Shown here in pieces: positions 1 through 10,519 of a DNA stretch of 64,000 nucleotides. The first letter of the stretch is position 1. Every line of letters starts with the position of its first letter. This DNA is from Turnera subulata (lineage: Eukaryota > Streptophyta > Magnoliopsida > Malpighiales > Passifloraceae): the NCBI GenBank assembly GCA_028386065.3, contig JAKUCV010002062.1, positions 89,735-153,734 of the forward strand, written 5' to 3'. The translations under genes were made by a program, and so were the position numbers. The notes under the pieces were generated by a model. That model had not been told where the DNA came from and made no database searches. It saw only the letters and a list, made by a program, of their open reading frames with translations.

Positions 1-495
1 AACCGGTTCGAGATTCCTGGCCAGCGCGACAGAGGCGGCATGTGGCTCTCTTGGAGCGACAGAGTCACGGTCAACGTCAACAGTGACGCAAACAGCTTCC
101 GCGTCAACGTCGTTGCGAACCGTTGAATGTATTTTCTATTTTTATAATTTATCAGAAATCAGTGTATTATTTCCCTTTTTATTAAATATAAAATATCCAT
201 GTAATATTTCTCTTTTTATCAATTATCATGTAATATTCCTATTCGCAATCAATATATTAATGTTTCCCCTTTCTATCAAAATATTAGCAGTATTAATAAT
301 TCTTGTATTTTCGCACATTATGGCATCATTACCTCTTATGTGTATGTTTCGCGACAGCTGGCGTCCCTTGACTGGATCCATAATGCACTAACTAAAATGA
401 TATAAAATGATAAACAACTGGAGCGAACTATGCAAACAAGTCAACAACACACATAGACTGCCCGACAAGACCTAACGCCCGCTCCGCTACCAAAA
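1..495 (-). mobile_element. Ty3/gypsy element, start of internal region (runs off left edge)
   Basis: Read on the minus strand, this follows the LTR end at 496. A primer-binding-like TTTGGTAGCGGAGC begins within a few bases of the LTR, identical to the stretch after the 5' LTR of the gypsy element at 42279. About 100 bases further an ATG at 379-381 (minus) opens with the residues MDPV, the same gag start as in that element. The frame then enters AT-rich sequence without recognisable gag domains, so the body is deleted, replaced or highly diverged. Placement as element interior is secure near 340-495 and inferred for 1-340. Confidence 0.6.
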
Positions 496-1000
496 TGAAG
501 CGCCCCGACCCGAATTTACCGTACACAGTAAACCCGAGCCGGAACTGTGACAACCCAACCAAATAAACCCAAGCATACAGTGTAAACAACAATAACTATA
601 TAATTTTTCTTCAGAATTAATTTCCAGAATATAGATAAATATATATATATGTATAATTGTTTTTTTTTTTTTAATAAATTAACGGACTGGGCCGAGTCCA
701 ATACAAGCCCAAGGCACAGCCCAGGAGCCCAAGCCCAGGCGCGCACAGGACTGGCCCAAGCCCAGCAGCAAAACCCAACATCACAGCCCACAACCCAAAC
801 TGAAACCCGCGACCCGAAAAATACCAACTTAGTTCCGAAAAATTCACGGGAAAATCACGAGCGCGGGAAAACACTCGGATTCGAAAAACAACTCCCGATT
901 TACCGTGAATTAATTACCCAAGATTAATTCAACAGTAAATCACGGTAAATAGACTTTTACAGTCCGGTAAAAATCCAAAATTTTTACCCGGGCTGTTACA
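496..1000 (-). repeat. Internally deleted Ty3/gypsy LTR (5' LTR of a minus-strand element)
   Basis: On the minus strand it begins TGTAACAGCCCGGGTAA and ends GGGGCGCTTCA, the termini seen in the solo LTR at 60261-62710. The outer portions (about 160 bp on the 496 side and 220 bp on the 1000 side) match that solo LTR closely, but the unit is about 505 bp instead of 2450 bp, so most of the middle is gone. It is followed by a PBS-like sequence on the 495 side, which marks it as a 5' LTR rather than a solo LTR. Position 1000 abuts MULE coding sequence, so the element interrupts or truncates that MULE. Confidence 0.8.
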
Positions 1001-1002
1001 TT

Positions 1003-3699
1003 ATATGCATGTCCCCTACCTATCTGACAATGAGGAAGAAGATTTCTTCCATGATGCACAGAACAGAGAAGAAGCAAACCAAGGGGAGACAGGTCAACAA
1101 CAAGTAGAAAATCAGGGAGAGATAGGTCAACAACAAGCAACAAATTAAGGGGAGACAGGTCAACAATAAGAAGCAAAAGAAGGAGATGCAGTTGCTGAAG
1201 AACAACCTGGGAACAATGCAAACAGTACTGGGAATGATGAAGGCATGCATGAGAATGATGGAAATGGGAGGGAATTCGATGCAGACAACCAAGGCATGCC
1301 TTTTGCAAGGGGTGCAGAGGTGTATTTCGGTTCAAATGAGGATGTAAGTTACCACGCAAACTCAAAAAATGAACCTGACAATGAAGGACATGCTGTTGAA
1401 GTTGATGAAGTTGGTAAAGTTAATGGTGGTCAGCAAGGAGAAGTTGAAGTTGAAGTTGAAATAGGTGCTGGAGGTCAGCGAGGTGATGTACAAGGTGATA
1501 TTGGTATTCGTGATGTTTGTGGGGCTAATGCTAGGGTGGCAAGTAATCAGCCTAGATATGGTAGGCCCCTATTTTTTCAAAATGGCATATTTTTAAAAGT
1601 AAGCAAGAGTTTAAAGATGTTGTAGGGGAGTTGACAATTTTTTACCATAGGGACATTAGGTTTGCAAAAAACGACAAAGATAGGTGTCGGGCAGTGTGCA
1701 AAGAGGAGGGGTGTGACTGGGCTATTTTATGCTCCCCTGACCAAGATAATAGGTGGGTGGTGAAGATATATGAGCCCTCTCATTCCTGTGAAGTCACCTT
1801 TAGGAATAAGAGGCTTACTGCTAAGAAGCTTGCTGCACATTACATCAAAAGCAGAGGCCGGAGTGCACTTGATATGAGGCCAAGGGATGTCATAGAAGCT
1901 GCAAATCTTGACTTTGGTATCACCATTACCAAAACAATGGGTCTAAGTACTAGAAACAAGATTAAGCAAATATTTGATAGAGATGTTGTTCATGAATTTG
2001 AAGTACTTTATGACTATGCTGCAGCACTTAGATCAACAAATCCCGGGAGCTGTGTGCAACTGGAATCAGTGGGTGGGGTTTTTAAAAGGATATATGTGTG
2101 TTTTGATGCACTTAGGAAGGGATTCAAAGCTGGATGCAGACCCATTCTAGGCTTGGATGGGTGCTTTCTGAAGGGGAAGTTTAGGGGTCAACTGCTGGCT
2201 GTAATTGGGCGAGATGGGAACAACCAAATGTATCCCCTAGCTTGGGCAGTAGTTGTGCAAGAAAATTTTGACAATTGGAGATGGTTTCTACTATGGTTGC
2301 TGAATGATATTGGGGTAAGACAAGGTGATGGAACTGGTTTTACCTTTATATCCGATCAACAAAAGGTACTTGCTATGGTTCCTTAGATGTTTATGCTAGT
2401 TTTACTTGGTTTTACCTTTAATTAGAATTGGCATCTAACTTTCTATGAGTGTTATTAGGGTTTGGTTGCTGCACTCCGAGAACTAGTCCTAAATGCAGAG
2501 CATAGGAGATGTGCTGGCCACATCTTTGCGAAGTGGAGGAAAACCAACCGTGGCGATGGGTTGAAGGCTCCTGTCATTGAATCAACCAGGCTGCCTGGCA
2601 GGCCAAAGGTGAAAAGATATATGGATCAATATAAAGCTACAGAAGGCAAGAAATTGACAAGGAGAGGCCACAAAAAGAGATGTGGAATTTGCCACACATT
2701 AGGCCACACAAGACCTTTCTGGCCAACCCTTAAGGTCTGTTGATTTACTTATGATTGTCTTAATTTTATTTTTAATGTATATTCCCCACAGCCAATAACT
2801 ATATGTGTTATGAATAATTATTCATAGAATGCCAATGCAAATGAAAATGCAAGTTCTGGGGTTGAAGCACCTAGCACTAACATGCACAACAGAAATGAGG
2901 TTTTTAGATTTATATTTGTCTTTACTTCATTCAACATAATGTTTACACAGTTGTCTCTTTAATGGTTTAACTTGTTTGGTTGTGTATAGACTGCCACTGC
3001 CAATGCAAATGCCACTTCTGGAGTTGGAGCACCTACAGCTGACATGCACAACAATAAAGAGGTTTTTGGATTTCTGTGTAGTTATTGTTACATTGTTACT
3101 TCATTGAACCTATAGTCTTCGCAACATTGATTTCTAACTTTGTTATAATTGGTTGCATATAGAATGCCACTGCCACTCCTAGGGTTGATGTAAATACCAC
3201 TACTAATGCTACAACCGCTGCTGTTTCTGCCGTTAGTGCATCTGTGCGTAGAAGCCCTAGAATGCTCAGGAAAAACACAAGTGATTCTGGATCTGTAGCG
3301 AGAAAGAGCAACTCTGATGTAGTTGATAGCAAAGGCGATAGTGAGAATCATGGGATAACGGATTATGAGCAACATAGGCTGTGGAAAATAGCACAGAACA
3401 AAGCAAAAATAGGGGCATTAGGTTTGAAGCAAACTACTACCAAACCCAAGTCATCTAAGAAAGCAAATACACATGGCAATGTAAGTGTTGAAAACCATCT
3501 TTCTCTATTTAATTTCATTTTTTGACATGGCATGTTAATTGTTTTTTTTTTTTGCGGATTCCCATACTTGCAGGCAGGCTCACATAAACATGTGTCTGTG
3601 CATAATAAGAGAACCCAACAACTCTTGGCAAGTGCAAGTGATGTTGCACCATATCGGGAACTAAAGAGGAGGAGAATAGTGACTAGGAGCATGACTTAG
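1003..3699 (+). pseudogene. Mutator-like (MULE/MuDR) transposase, broken and internally deleted
   Basis: The reading frame starts in acidic, Gln/Glu-rich N-terminal sequence (stops near 1148 and 1168), loses frame by one base in the T-run at 1590-1594, and continues with the MuDR DNA-binding region (DRCRAVCKEEGCDW) and the DDE core: GLDGCFLKG carries the first Asp and FISDQQK the second. A clean 93-bp intron (2366-2458) joins DQQK to GLVAALREL. Sequence RRCAGHIFAKWRK is then followed abruptly by a GRPK basic stretch and a knuckle CGICHTLGHTRPFW; the part with the catalytic Glu and SWIM finger is missing, and the last knuckle Cys is Trp. Further exons at 2828-2899, 2990-3061, 3163-3480 and 3574-3699 encode a low-complexity tail ending in TAG. 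Defective as a transposase. Confidence 0.85.
2828..3162 (+). repeat. Tandemly duplicated exon-intron unit in the MULE tail
   Basis: Two 72-bp exons (2828-2899 and 2990-3061), each followed by a similar intron opening GTTTTT and closing in ATAG, encode related peptides (NANANENASSGVEAPSTNMHN and a TATANANATSGVGAPTADMHN-like copy). A third related start, NATATPRVDVN, opens the next exon at 3163. The pattern indicates segmental duplication of about 160 bp including the intron, preserving phase. Confidence 0.75.
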
Positions 3700-4298
3700 A
3701 ACATAGAATTAGTTATGTACTTCTGATGTAGTATTGACTGTTGGATGATATGGAAGTGGAATGCAATGGATTCACTATCCTGGATGCCATTCACATATAT
3801 TTTGTCTTGTCTTTGAACTCAGTAGATTGAGAAACTATGACATGTTTTTTATGGATTGGTTGATGGCTAAATTATGATAATTTCACTTCTGGGCCACTTG
3901 CTTGTGTTCTATTTGTGGACTTTTTTTCAACCTTTGTGTTTTTTATGCAACCTTTGTTGTGTTTTTGATGCAAGATTTTGCTGCAAAATTGACCAAATTT
4001 GCAGCTTCATGTTAATGTCATCCTATCTATTCCTCCTTCTCTCCCCAAGTTATTCATCGTGATTCTTAACCTACCAATACCAAAGTTCATTACTTCCACA
4101 CCCAATAACTGCAACGCCATAATCAAGCTCTCATAAAAATTGGAAGCCATTTCCACCACTGTAATTAATAGCAGCAACAGAGACAGTTTGGTGGGCTACT
4201 GCTTGCATTCATGCCTTCTCATTTAAACTGAATGACATTCATTGCTTAGAAAAACATCAACAACACATTACAGCAAAATGACAACGAAATTGATTCCT

Positions 4299-4847
4299 TC
4301 AAACATTACAAGCCGAATATGCCAACAGATTGATAACAAATAATACAACTACAATAAAAAATGTCAAACCCAACACATGGGCATTCATAAAGAAATTCAT
4401 GAAACCATTTTTTCTTTCTGCCGTTGGAACGTCTATCAACTTTTGCTTCAAATCCCTAACTTGCATCTTCAGCTCCTGCACCTCCATCGAAAGATTGACA
4501 TTCTCGCACTGCAACCTTTCATTCTCAATGCATAGCTCCGTCTCGTTATCCCTCAAATCTCTAATCACCTCACGAGCTCTTCCCACAATCGGCTCATCAG
4601 CCCAAACAAAAAACCCACAGTGGCGGCGACCGCATCGATGGAATCGCATACCAGGATGCTCATTAGTCCACGATGTCCACTGTGGAGACTTCTTGCCGCA
4701 ATGACACATAATCGCAGGTCCCTCATAACTGTAGTTTGGCCTCTGTCTTCCATATGTCGTGATTCGTTTCCTGCTGGTTATAGCAACTCCCTTTGTTGCA
4801 GACGAACCTGATGACCCTTAGGAATTGGGCGACCACTACGAAGCCAT
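4299..4847 (-). pseudogene. GRF-type zinc-finger protein with coiled coil and C-terminal membrane segment
   Basis: From an ATG at 4847 the frame reads MAS, stop, WSPNS, stop, then continues openly through RKRITTYGRQRPNYSYEG into the GRF finger: CHCGKKSPQWTSW, then a C and an H/C cluster (RFHRCGRRHCGFFVWADEP). A heptad-like region (NETELCIENERLQ... to ...VRDLKQKL) follows, then a hydrophobic segment near the C-terminus (LGLTFFIVVVLFVINLLAY) suggesting a tail anchor. An internal ATG at 4709 would still give a 136-aa product with the finger. GRF fingers bind nucleic acid in other proteins; the role of this plant family is not known to me. It sits about 600 bp downstream of, and convergent to, the MULE transposase. 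The two N-terminal stops suggest a decayed copy. Confidence 0.75.
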
Positions 4848-5029
4848 TGCAGCTTGACAAATAAAGGTACGATGAAGCTTTAATTTTTGAGCAAAAGACA
4901 GGAGAAGAGAGGTTGAAGAAAAGGGCAGGAGTGGAGAAGAGAGGGGGAAGGGAGGCGACCAGATAAGAAGAGGAGAAGAAGAATAAAGAAAAAGACGAGA
5001 TTGTGATTTTTGTTACAATTTTTAGGGTT

Positions 5030-5345
5030 TTTTAGTGGGTGTGAGGAGGGGTATTTTTGGGACACGAAAAATCGGATGGGTCGAGTCGGGTCAGCGAACG
5101 GGTACGGGTGGGTGGATTTGGGTTTGAAGTTGGGTTCTGACAAGTGAGCCCAAATTTGTTGACGTGGCCGCGGAAAAGTTGCCACGTCAGCAGACTTCGC
5201 CGGATTCTGGGACCTCGGACCAAAACACGTTAAACGGAAGCAATAGAGGGACGCAAAACGATCGAATCTCAACACAGGGACCAAATCCAATTTCAAGGGG
5301 CAACACAGGGACCAAACTTGGCATTAGTCCAATAAACAAATTGTG
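5030..5345. other. Possible MULE right-end region
   Basis: Sequence upstream of the GRF frame includes near-palindromic TGACGTGGC...GCCACGTCA (5160-5188) and two GGGACCAAA copies (about 5278 and 5307). Runs of this sort are common at MULE ends, but the partner terminus would lie to the left of the gypsy insertion or outside the window, so the boundary cannot be verified. Confidence 0.3.
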
Positions 5346-7679
5346 CTAAAGAGGAAAATTTGCATATTATACTTGTACTAGATGGCATGTGCACTTCATG
5401 TATTATGGGCAACCCTTCCCACGTTATTCCCAAAAAAAAAATCCTACTTTATTATTTATTTTTTTATCACAAATGATTTTCCATTCCATTCATAAAAGAT
5501 GAGTACAATAGCATCAAGCTATCAAACTACAAATAGAAATATATCTAGATCTATTACAGAAATTGAAGGACATCGATATCTGGTATGGCACTACAAGTCT
5601 TCATGCTAAATAGCATCCAAGGTTTCACATATAAGTCTGTAAAGAGGGAGAATTGTTGGCTCTAAATATGCTGCAATAGAAAAAGAAACACTTCTACCTA
5701 AATTTGAACACCATGGCTAATACACATCCCATCAACTTCTTTAAGCTCTATGGAAACAAAGAGAGTAAAGAAACCCCTCACAGAGTCAAGATCAATTTGG
5801 TTTCCAAGTAGATTGGACCAAAGATCTTTCACAGCTACCATTAAATAGTAGAGAATGCTTGGATCTCTGAATAGATCAGGCCAACTAACTCTTTGAAACT
5901 CTAGATCTGGGTTGATTCTACTCCATTTGATAAAAGAATTCTCCATGAAAGGAGGAAGGAAAATGCCCAATAATGCCATAGAAAAGTTGAAATACAACTA
6001 GAAAACTACCAAACTAAGATAGTAGAAGAAAAAAACAAGAAGAGAAAAACAATTGGGGCTTACCACCAGGCAAGGAAGCACCGGCGGCAGTCCCTGGTTC
6101 TTTGTTTTGGAAAGGGCTTTATAATGATATGATATGGGTAAGCCCAATGAATAAAGGAGAAAACCTAATCCGTTACTTAGAAAAACTTTAAAGAACAAAA
6201 GGCGATGACCTAAAGGTTTTCCAAGAGGTTACAAGTATAAGCACTATACAATTGTCCACAAAAGGCGATGACCTAATAGTTGTCCATGAAAATACAAGTA
6301 TGAGCACTATACAATTGTCCATGTGAGTATAGCCCAATGCTACCCAACACCACTAAAGGAATGATAACCTTACGATCTAGGGCATTATATCCACATAACA
6401 TGTATAGGGTAGGGAAAATGGAATGGGGAAGTAATGTCATTTTAGACACATGAACTATACTTCTTCCCGGGTGTATTCTCCCCCTCCTCTTGTAACTCTC
6501 AACCTCCCTAAATAAAAATCCAATCTTTATGATTGATTAGAACCTTTCTTGATTTCCTTTATAAAGTTATTCATAAATATCACTACTATTTTTGGAGGAA
6601 TAATTTCTTTTATTTTTCCTACTTAGACCTGCTACTTTCTTTTTATTTTTGAGAAAACGTTAGATATGCTACTTAATATGAAACACCACAAAATTTACCG
6701 TGTATAGATAGGATTCACCTAAATTCTTAAAGAATGGGAGGATCAATATGTCATAGCATTCAATATTGATAGCTATCTCTACCCACAAATTTCTCATGGG
6801 GTTGGCATTACGTACATGTATGCCTAGCCAACTTGTCTTATTTATTAATTCTTCGATTATGAAATCTTCTTGGTTGCCAGCCGTGACGCCACTATTGACC
6901 CTAAAAAAAAAAGAAAGAAAAAAGGAAGCCACTTTTGATTCTCGACTTTGGAAAAACTTCTGTTAAGACTGAGGTAATAACGAATTTTTCCCCCACCCAC
7001 CTCTTCCTTCTACTTAGTTTCTCCACATCAGTAAGAATTTTCATAGAACTGATTGTCATGGTTACTAGAAGTATTATTGAATTTGACTCAATCTAATTAA
7101 TGATGTTAGAAAGAGGAAGTAGATATGGGCCAAGTGTATTTTAGAATGCACAGTCTCAAAGACATTATTTGACTTTATTACCCACATAATTATTAACAAA
7201 CAAAAGTCTAAAAAAGCATGCAATTAATTACTCAAATTTTTTACAGAAGATATCGCTGTAAGCACCAGTTAAGTTTAGTGATTTGCTACGATGATTTGTG
7301 ATGATGTCAGTTAAAAATTGAGCGAATGAAAACAAATAAACAATAAACTTTTACAGAGATAGGGCAGGAACAGGAAACGAAAGAAACATGGAATCAATTA
7401 TATATATACATCATGTAGTGTTAATAACGTAATGAAAATGCCAATCTGATGCGACAGTTAACCAACTATTTGAACGTGATGGCCAAGCATATCCGACAAA
7501 AAAGTGATGGCTAAGTATAGTATAATATTAATTAAAACTCGTAATTGTTCGTTGGGAAATACTCACACAAGCAGTCATCAACCACGACACTAGGCTAGGT
7601 GAAACGGAAATCTCTTTAATTCCAAAGTAATTAGCTAATCATCGCTTATAAGCAAGAAACCTGTAGAAAGAAAGTACTA
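5346..7679. other. Intergenic, mostly unassigned
   Basis: AT-rich sequence without a recognisable gene. A minus-strand open stretch at 5698-5997 (99 aa, includes VSWPDLFRDPSILYYLMVAV) has coding-like composition but I do not recognise it, and no splice-linked partner is evident. The T-run near 5456 followed by TATCACAAATGATTTTCC could be the 3' tail of a minus-strand retroposon, but no TSD was found. Confidence 0.4.
6197..6322. repeat. Tandem duplication, period 63 bp
   Basis: Two copies of a 63-bp unit beginning AAAGGCGATGACCTAA and ending CACTATACAATTGTCCA lie head to tail, with a handful of substitutions between them. Confidence 0.85.
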
Positions 7680-9116
7680 CACTACAAAAATTTGGAGAGA
7701 ATGGCATACCCCCAATCCGAAGCCAAATCGAAGCTATTACTGCAATAGCTTCAAATTGGCTTCGGGAGGGGCTGAAGCAAAAAGGCCCGGTGCTAAATTT
7801 GCTTGCCGAAGCTAAACTGAAGCCAAAATTGCTTCTGCAAAACTTCCCATGCCAATCCGAAGCCATTTTTCTCAAGGGACCCACAAAGAATCATGTCCAA
7901 ACACAGCTTCTATTATCTTTTTCTATTTTATCCAAATACAGCTTTTACTTTCTGTAATAATACAAACCAATAAAAACAACAATTTTTAATTAAATAATTA
8001 TTTTTATTACAACAATTATCTTCCACTCAATTGTTTGGGGAGAAATATTGCCGGCAGTAAATATCTCAAATTTTATTGATGAATAATCAATTACACTTTA
8101 CAATCCGCAAACCAACAATAACTTACAACGGAAATAAAATACAGAATCTTTGCCTTTACATCATTGCTTTAAATCATTGTTCTAATTTACAATGGAAACA
8201 AAAACAAATTTGCAAACAAAATAAATCAAGATCCAAGCCTGTTATCTGCAAACAACCTCAACCAAGAGAAGAAAAGAGATTAGAATAAAAAAACACAAAG
8301 AACAAACTACAATGCAATCGTCAACGGAAGAGAGGCTCACAGGAACTTACCCAAGTGCGTGCCTCCCAATGCCAGATCTACATTCCAACACCACAAATCA
8401 ACACGGATCCGACTTCCATTGGAACGGAAATAACCAAAAGGCTCAGATCTACGAATATCTGCGCTCATGACTTCTACAACACAACACAACCCATCAGCTA
8501 AGTCGAATAGATCTATGGTCAAACACCAAACAAAAGACCAACCATAAACGGATCTGCCACAACCAAAACAAAAAATTCAACACAAAATGTAACCATCGTA
8601 CCTCAAGACTATCGCCATCTGTCTTGAAAAGCCCGTCGCACCACTGCATGATCGGAAACCCCGCCGTCTCACCATGGTCTCTCCCCGAACTCTCCGCCTG
8701 CGCGAATTCCACAACGCCGTGGCTCGCTCGGAAAGAAAATGAAAAGAGAAGGGAGAGAAACGGTGGTCGATTGACGGAAAGAAAGGGACTTTTGTGTGGC
8801 GGCTAGCGTTTGTGTGGAGAAGAAATGAGGGAGAGAGAAGTGAGAAATGAGTTAAACGGAAGAGAAAGAAAATTGAGGAATGAGGAGGAGAAGAGATGGT
8901 TTTATACCCGGGTTATAAAGCCAAACGGTTTTATGCATTGTTGGCAGATGTGGGGTACACAGGCTTTTTAGACACAAAACTAAAGCGAAGCAAATCCGAA
9001 GCTATTATTACTTTTTGTATTCCTGAAGCCTTGCCGAAGCTAATCCAAAGCCAATTGGCTTCCGCATCCAGCCGAAGCTATTTTTCCGAAGCTATTATGG
9101 CCAAAATTTTGTAGTG
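7680..9116. mobile_element. Non-autonomous CACTA (En/Spm) DNA transposon, TSD CTA
   Basis: The element begins CACTACAAAAATTTGG and ends CCAAAATTTTGTAGTG, a near-perfect 16-bp terminal inverted repeat with the diagnostic CACTA start. The 3-bp TSD CTA is at 7677-7679 and 9117-9119, the size expected for this superfamily. Both subterminal regions (about 7710-7870 and 8985-9100) carry many CCGAAGC/GAAGCTA/GAAGCCA motifs in both orientations, like the transposase-binding arrays of CACTA elements. The 1.4-kb body has no transposase; short open stretches in it are not recognisable, so it would depend on transposase in trans. Confidence 0.88.
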
Positions 9117-10364
9117 CTACTTTCATAAGAGAGAAACTAGTAGAAAGAGGTGATTAACCAATTTCTAATGGAGTAAACGAAACGTATTAAGTACGAGTAT
9201 TAAGTATTAACCAACCAATCTCACAACAACGCAGCATGCAGGCAACACATTCTTGTCGGTGGAGACTGGAGAGCTAAAGAAGGAGGGAAAACAACTCCCT
9301 TTCAAAGGTTGGTTGATCTGCAAGATTTTTTTTCCTTTTTGGTAACATAGCTGTCCCTTGAGAAGATACTAGCCCCTTGAAAATTCGAATGTGATTTATA
9401 TCTTATCATAGACACTACTTTTCTTTTCCCCAATATTTTTCTTCCATCCCGTATCTAAAACTTTGCCCTGACCAATCCCTTGGGTGAGTCTTTGAAAAAT
9501 TTGTTGGAAAAATAACATTTTGTCGGATACATTTGTTGGAAAAATAACATTTTGTCCGTTATTAACCTATTTTGTTAAAGTTGTTAGGACTTTGGCGGTT
9601 AAGTTTGGTTCTTATTTTTCTTTTTATTAGAAAAATATTTTTGTCCCAAGAAAATGGCTTAAGAAATCTGAAAAATCATTAATACATTGCATTCGAGTTA
9701 TCTCAATTCAAAACGAAAGTTTAAGGCATTGGGTGACCCTCCTTAAATGAATTTTTTATGGTTTATTACCGTGTTTCAAAAACAATACTAGAAATCAAGA
9801 AAGGTAGAAACCTTTGGGTGGGACTCCAATACCGGTTAATTTATTCTTTGGGAGTTGTACATTTAATTTCATGAGAACAGGGAAATAAATGAACACTAAC
9901 AAAGAAGTAGGGGACACACTGCTACTCCTACCATCTTACTAATTATTAAATATTATTAACATTTTATCCTTTTTTGTTAAGGATTTCAACCAAAACTAAA
10001 AACATACTATTGTCGCTCAATCTATAAAAAAAAAATGAAAGAATAAACAAATAGGAAACTAAATAACTAAAAAAGAGAAAAACATTCCGGTCATATATCA
10101 AAATATTTATTTATACAAGTCTTGCAATTTCTTCAAGAACAATAGATTTACAATCTTGTAAAAATAAATCCATATCATAAATCCAATTTCTTGTTTGTTC
10201 TTCCATTAGAAATATTAATGATGAGCAAGATAATTAACGACCTTTGGTTTGGTTTGCGTATATACCTCCATACTTGTGTTGTGTCGGCTAATTAAATACC
10301 AACTGTTTCATAAAAAAAAATTAAAAATACCTACTGGAGCTAAAACCGAAACCAGGACTTCAGA
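9117..10364. other. Intergenic, no gene seen
   Basis: AT-rich spacer between the CACTA element and the LINE. The only structure seen is a 32-bp direct duplication (TTGTTGGAAAAATAACATTT at 9501 and again at 9533). Confidence 0.6.
9501..9564. repeat. Tandem duplication, period 32 bp
   Basis: Two head-to-tail copies start TTGTTGGAAAAATAACATTT at 9501 and 9533, differing only near the end of the unit. Confidence 0.8.
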
Positions 10365-10519
10365 AGCATTTCCAGATTTTGTTTTTTTTTTGAGAATTAA
10401 ATCATGCTTTCATTAATAACCAGATTAGGGAGATCCCTAACAATTTACAGCAGCAAATGCACTGATACAGCGAATGGAAAAAAACTCAGTAAAGGGAACC
10501 TGCGAGTGTACAAAGAAAA

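Noticed and set aside
5698..5997. 99-codon minus-strand frame
   Set aside because: Composition is protein-like but I could not match it to any family and saw no intron-linked extension, so it is noted only in the intergenic entry.
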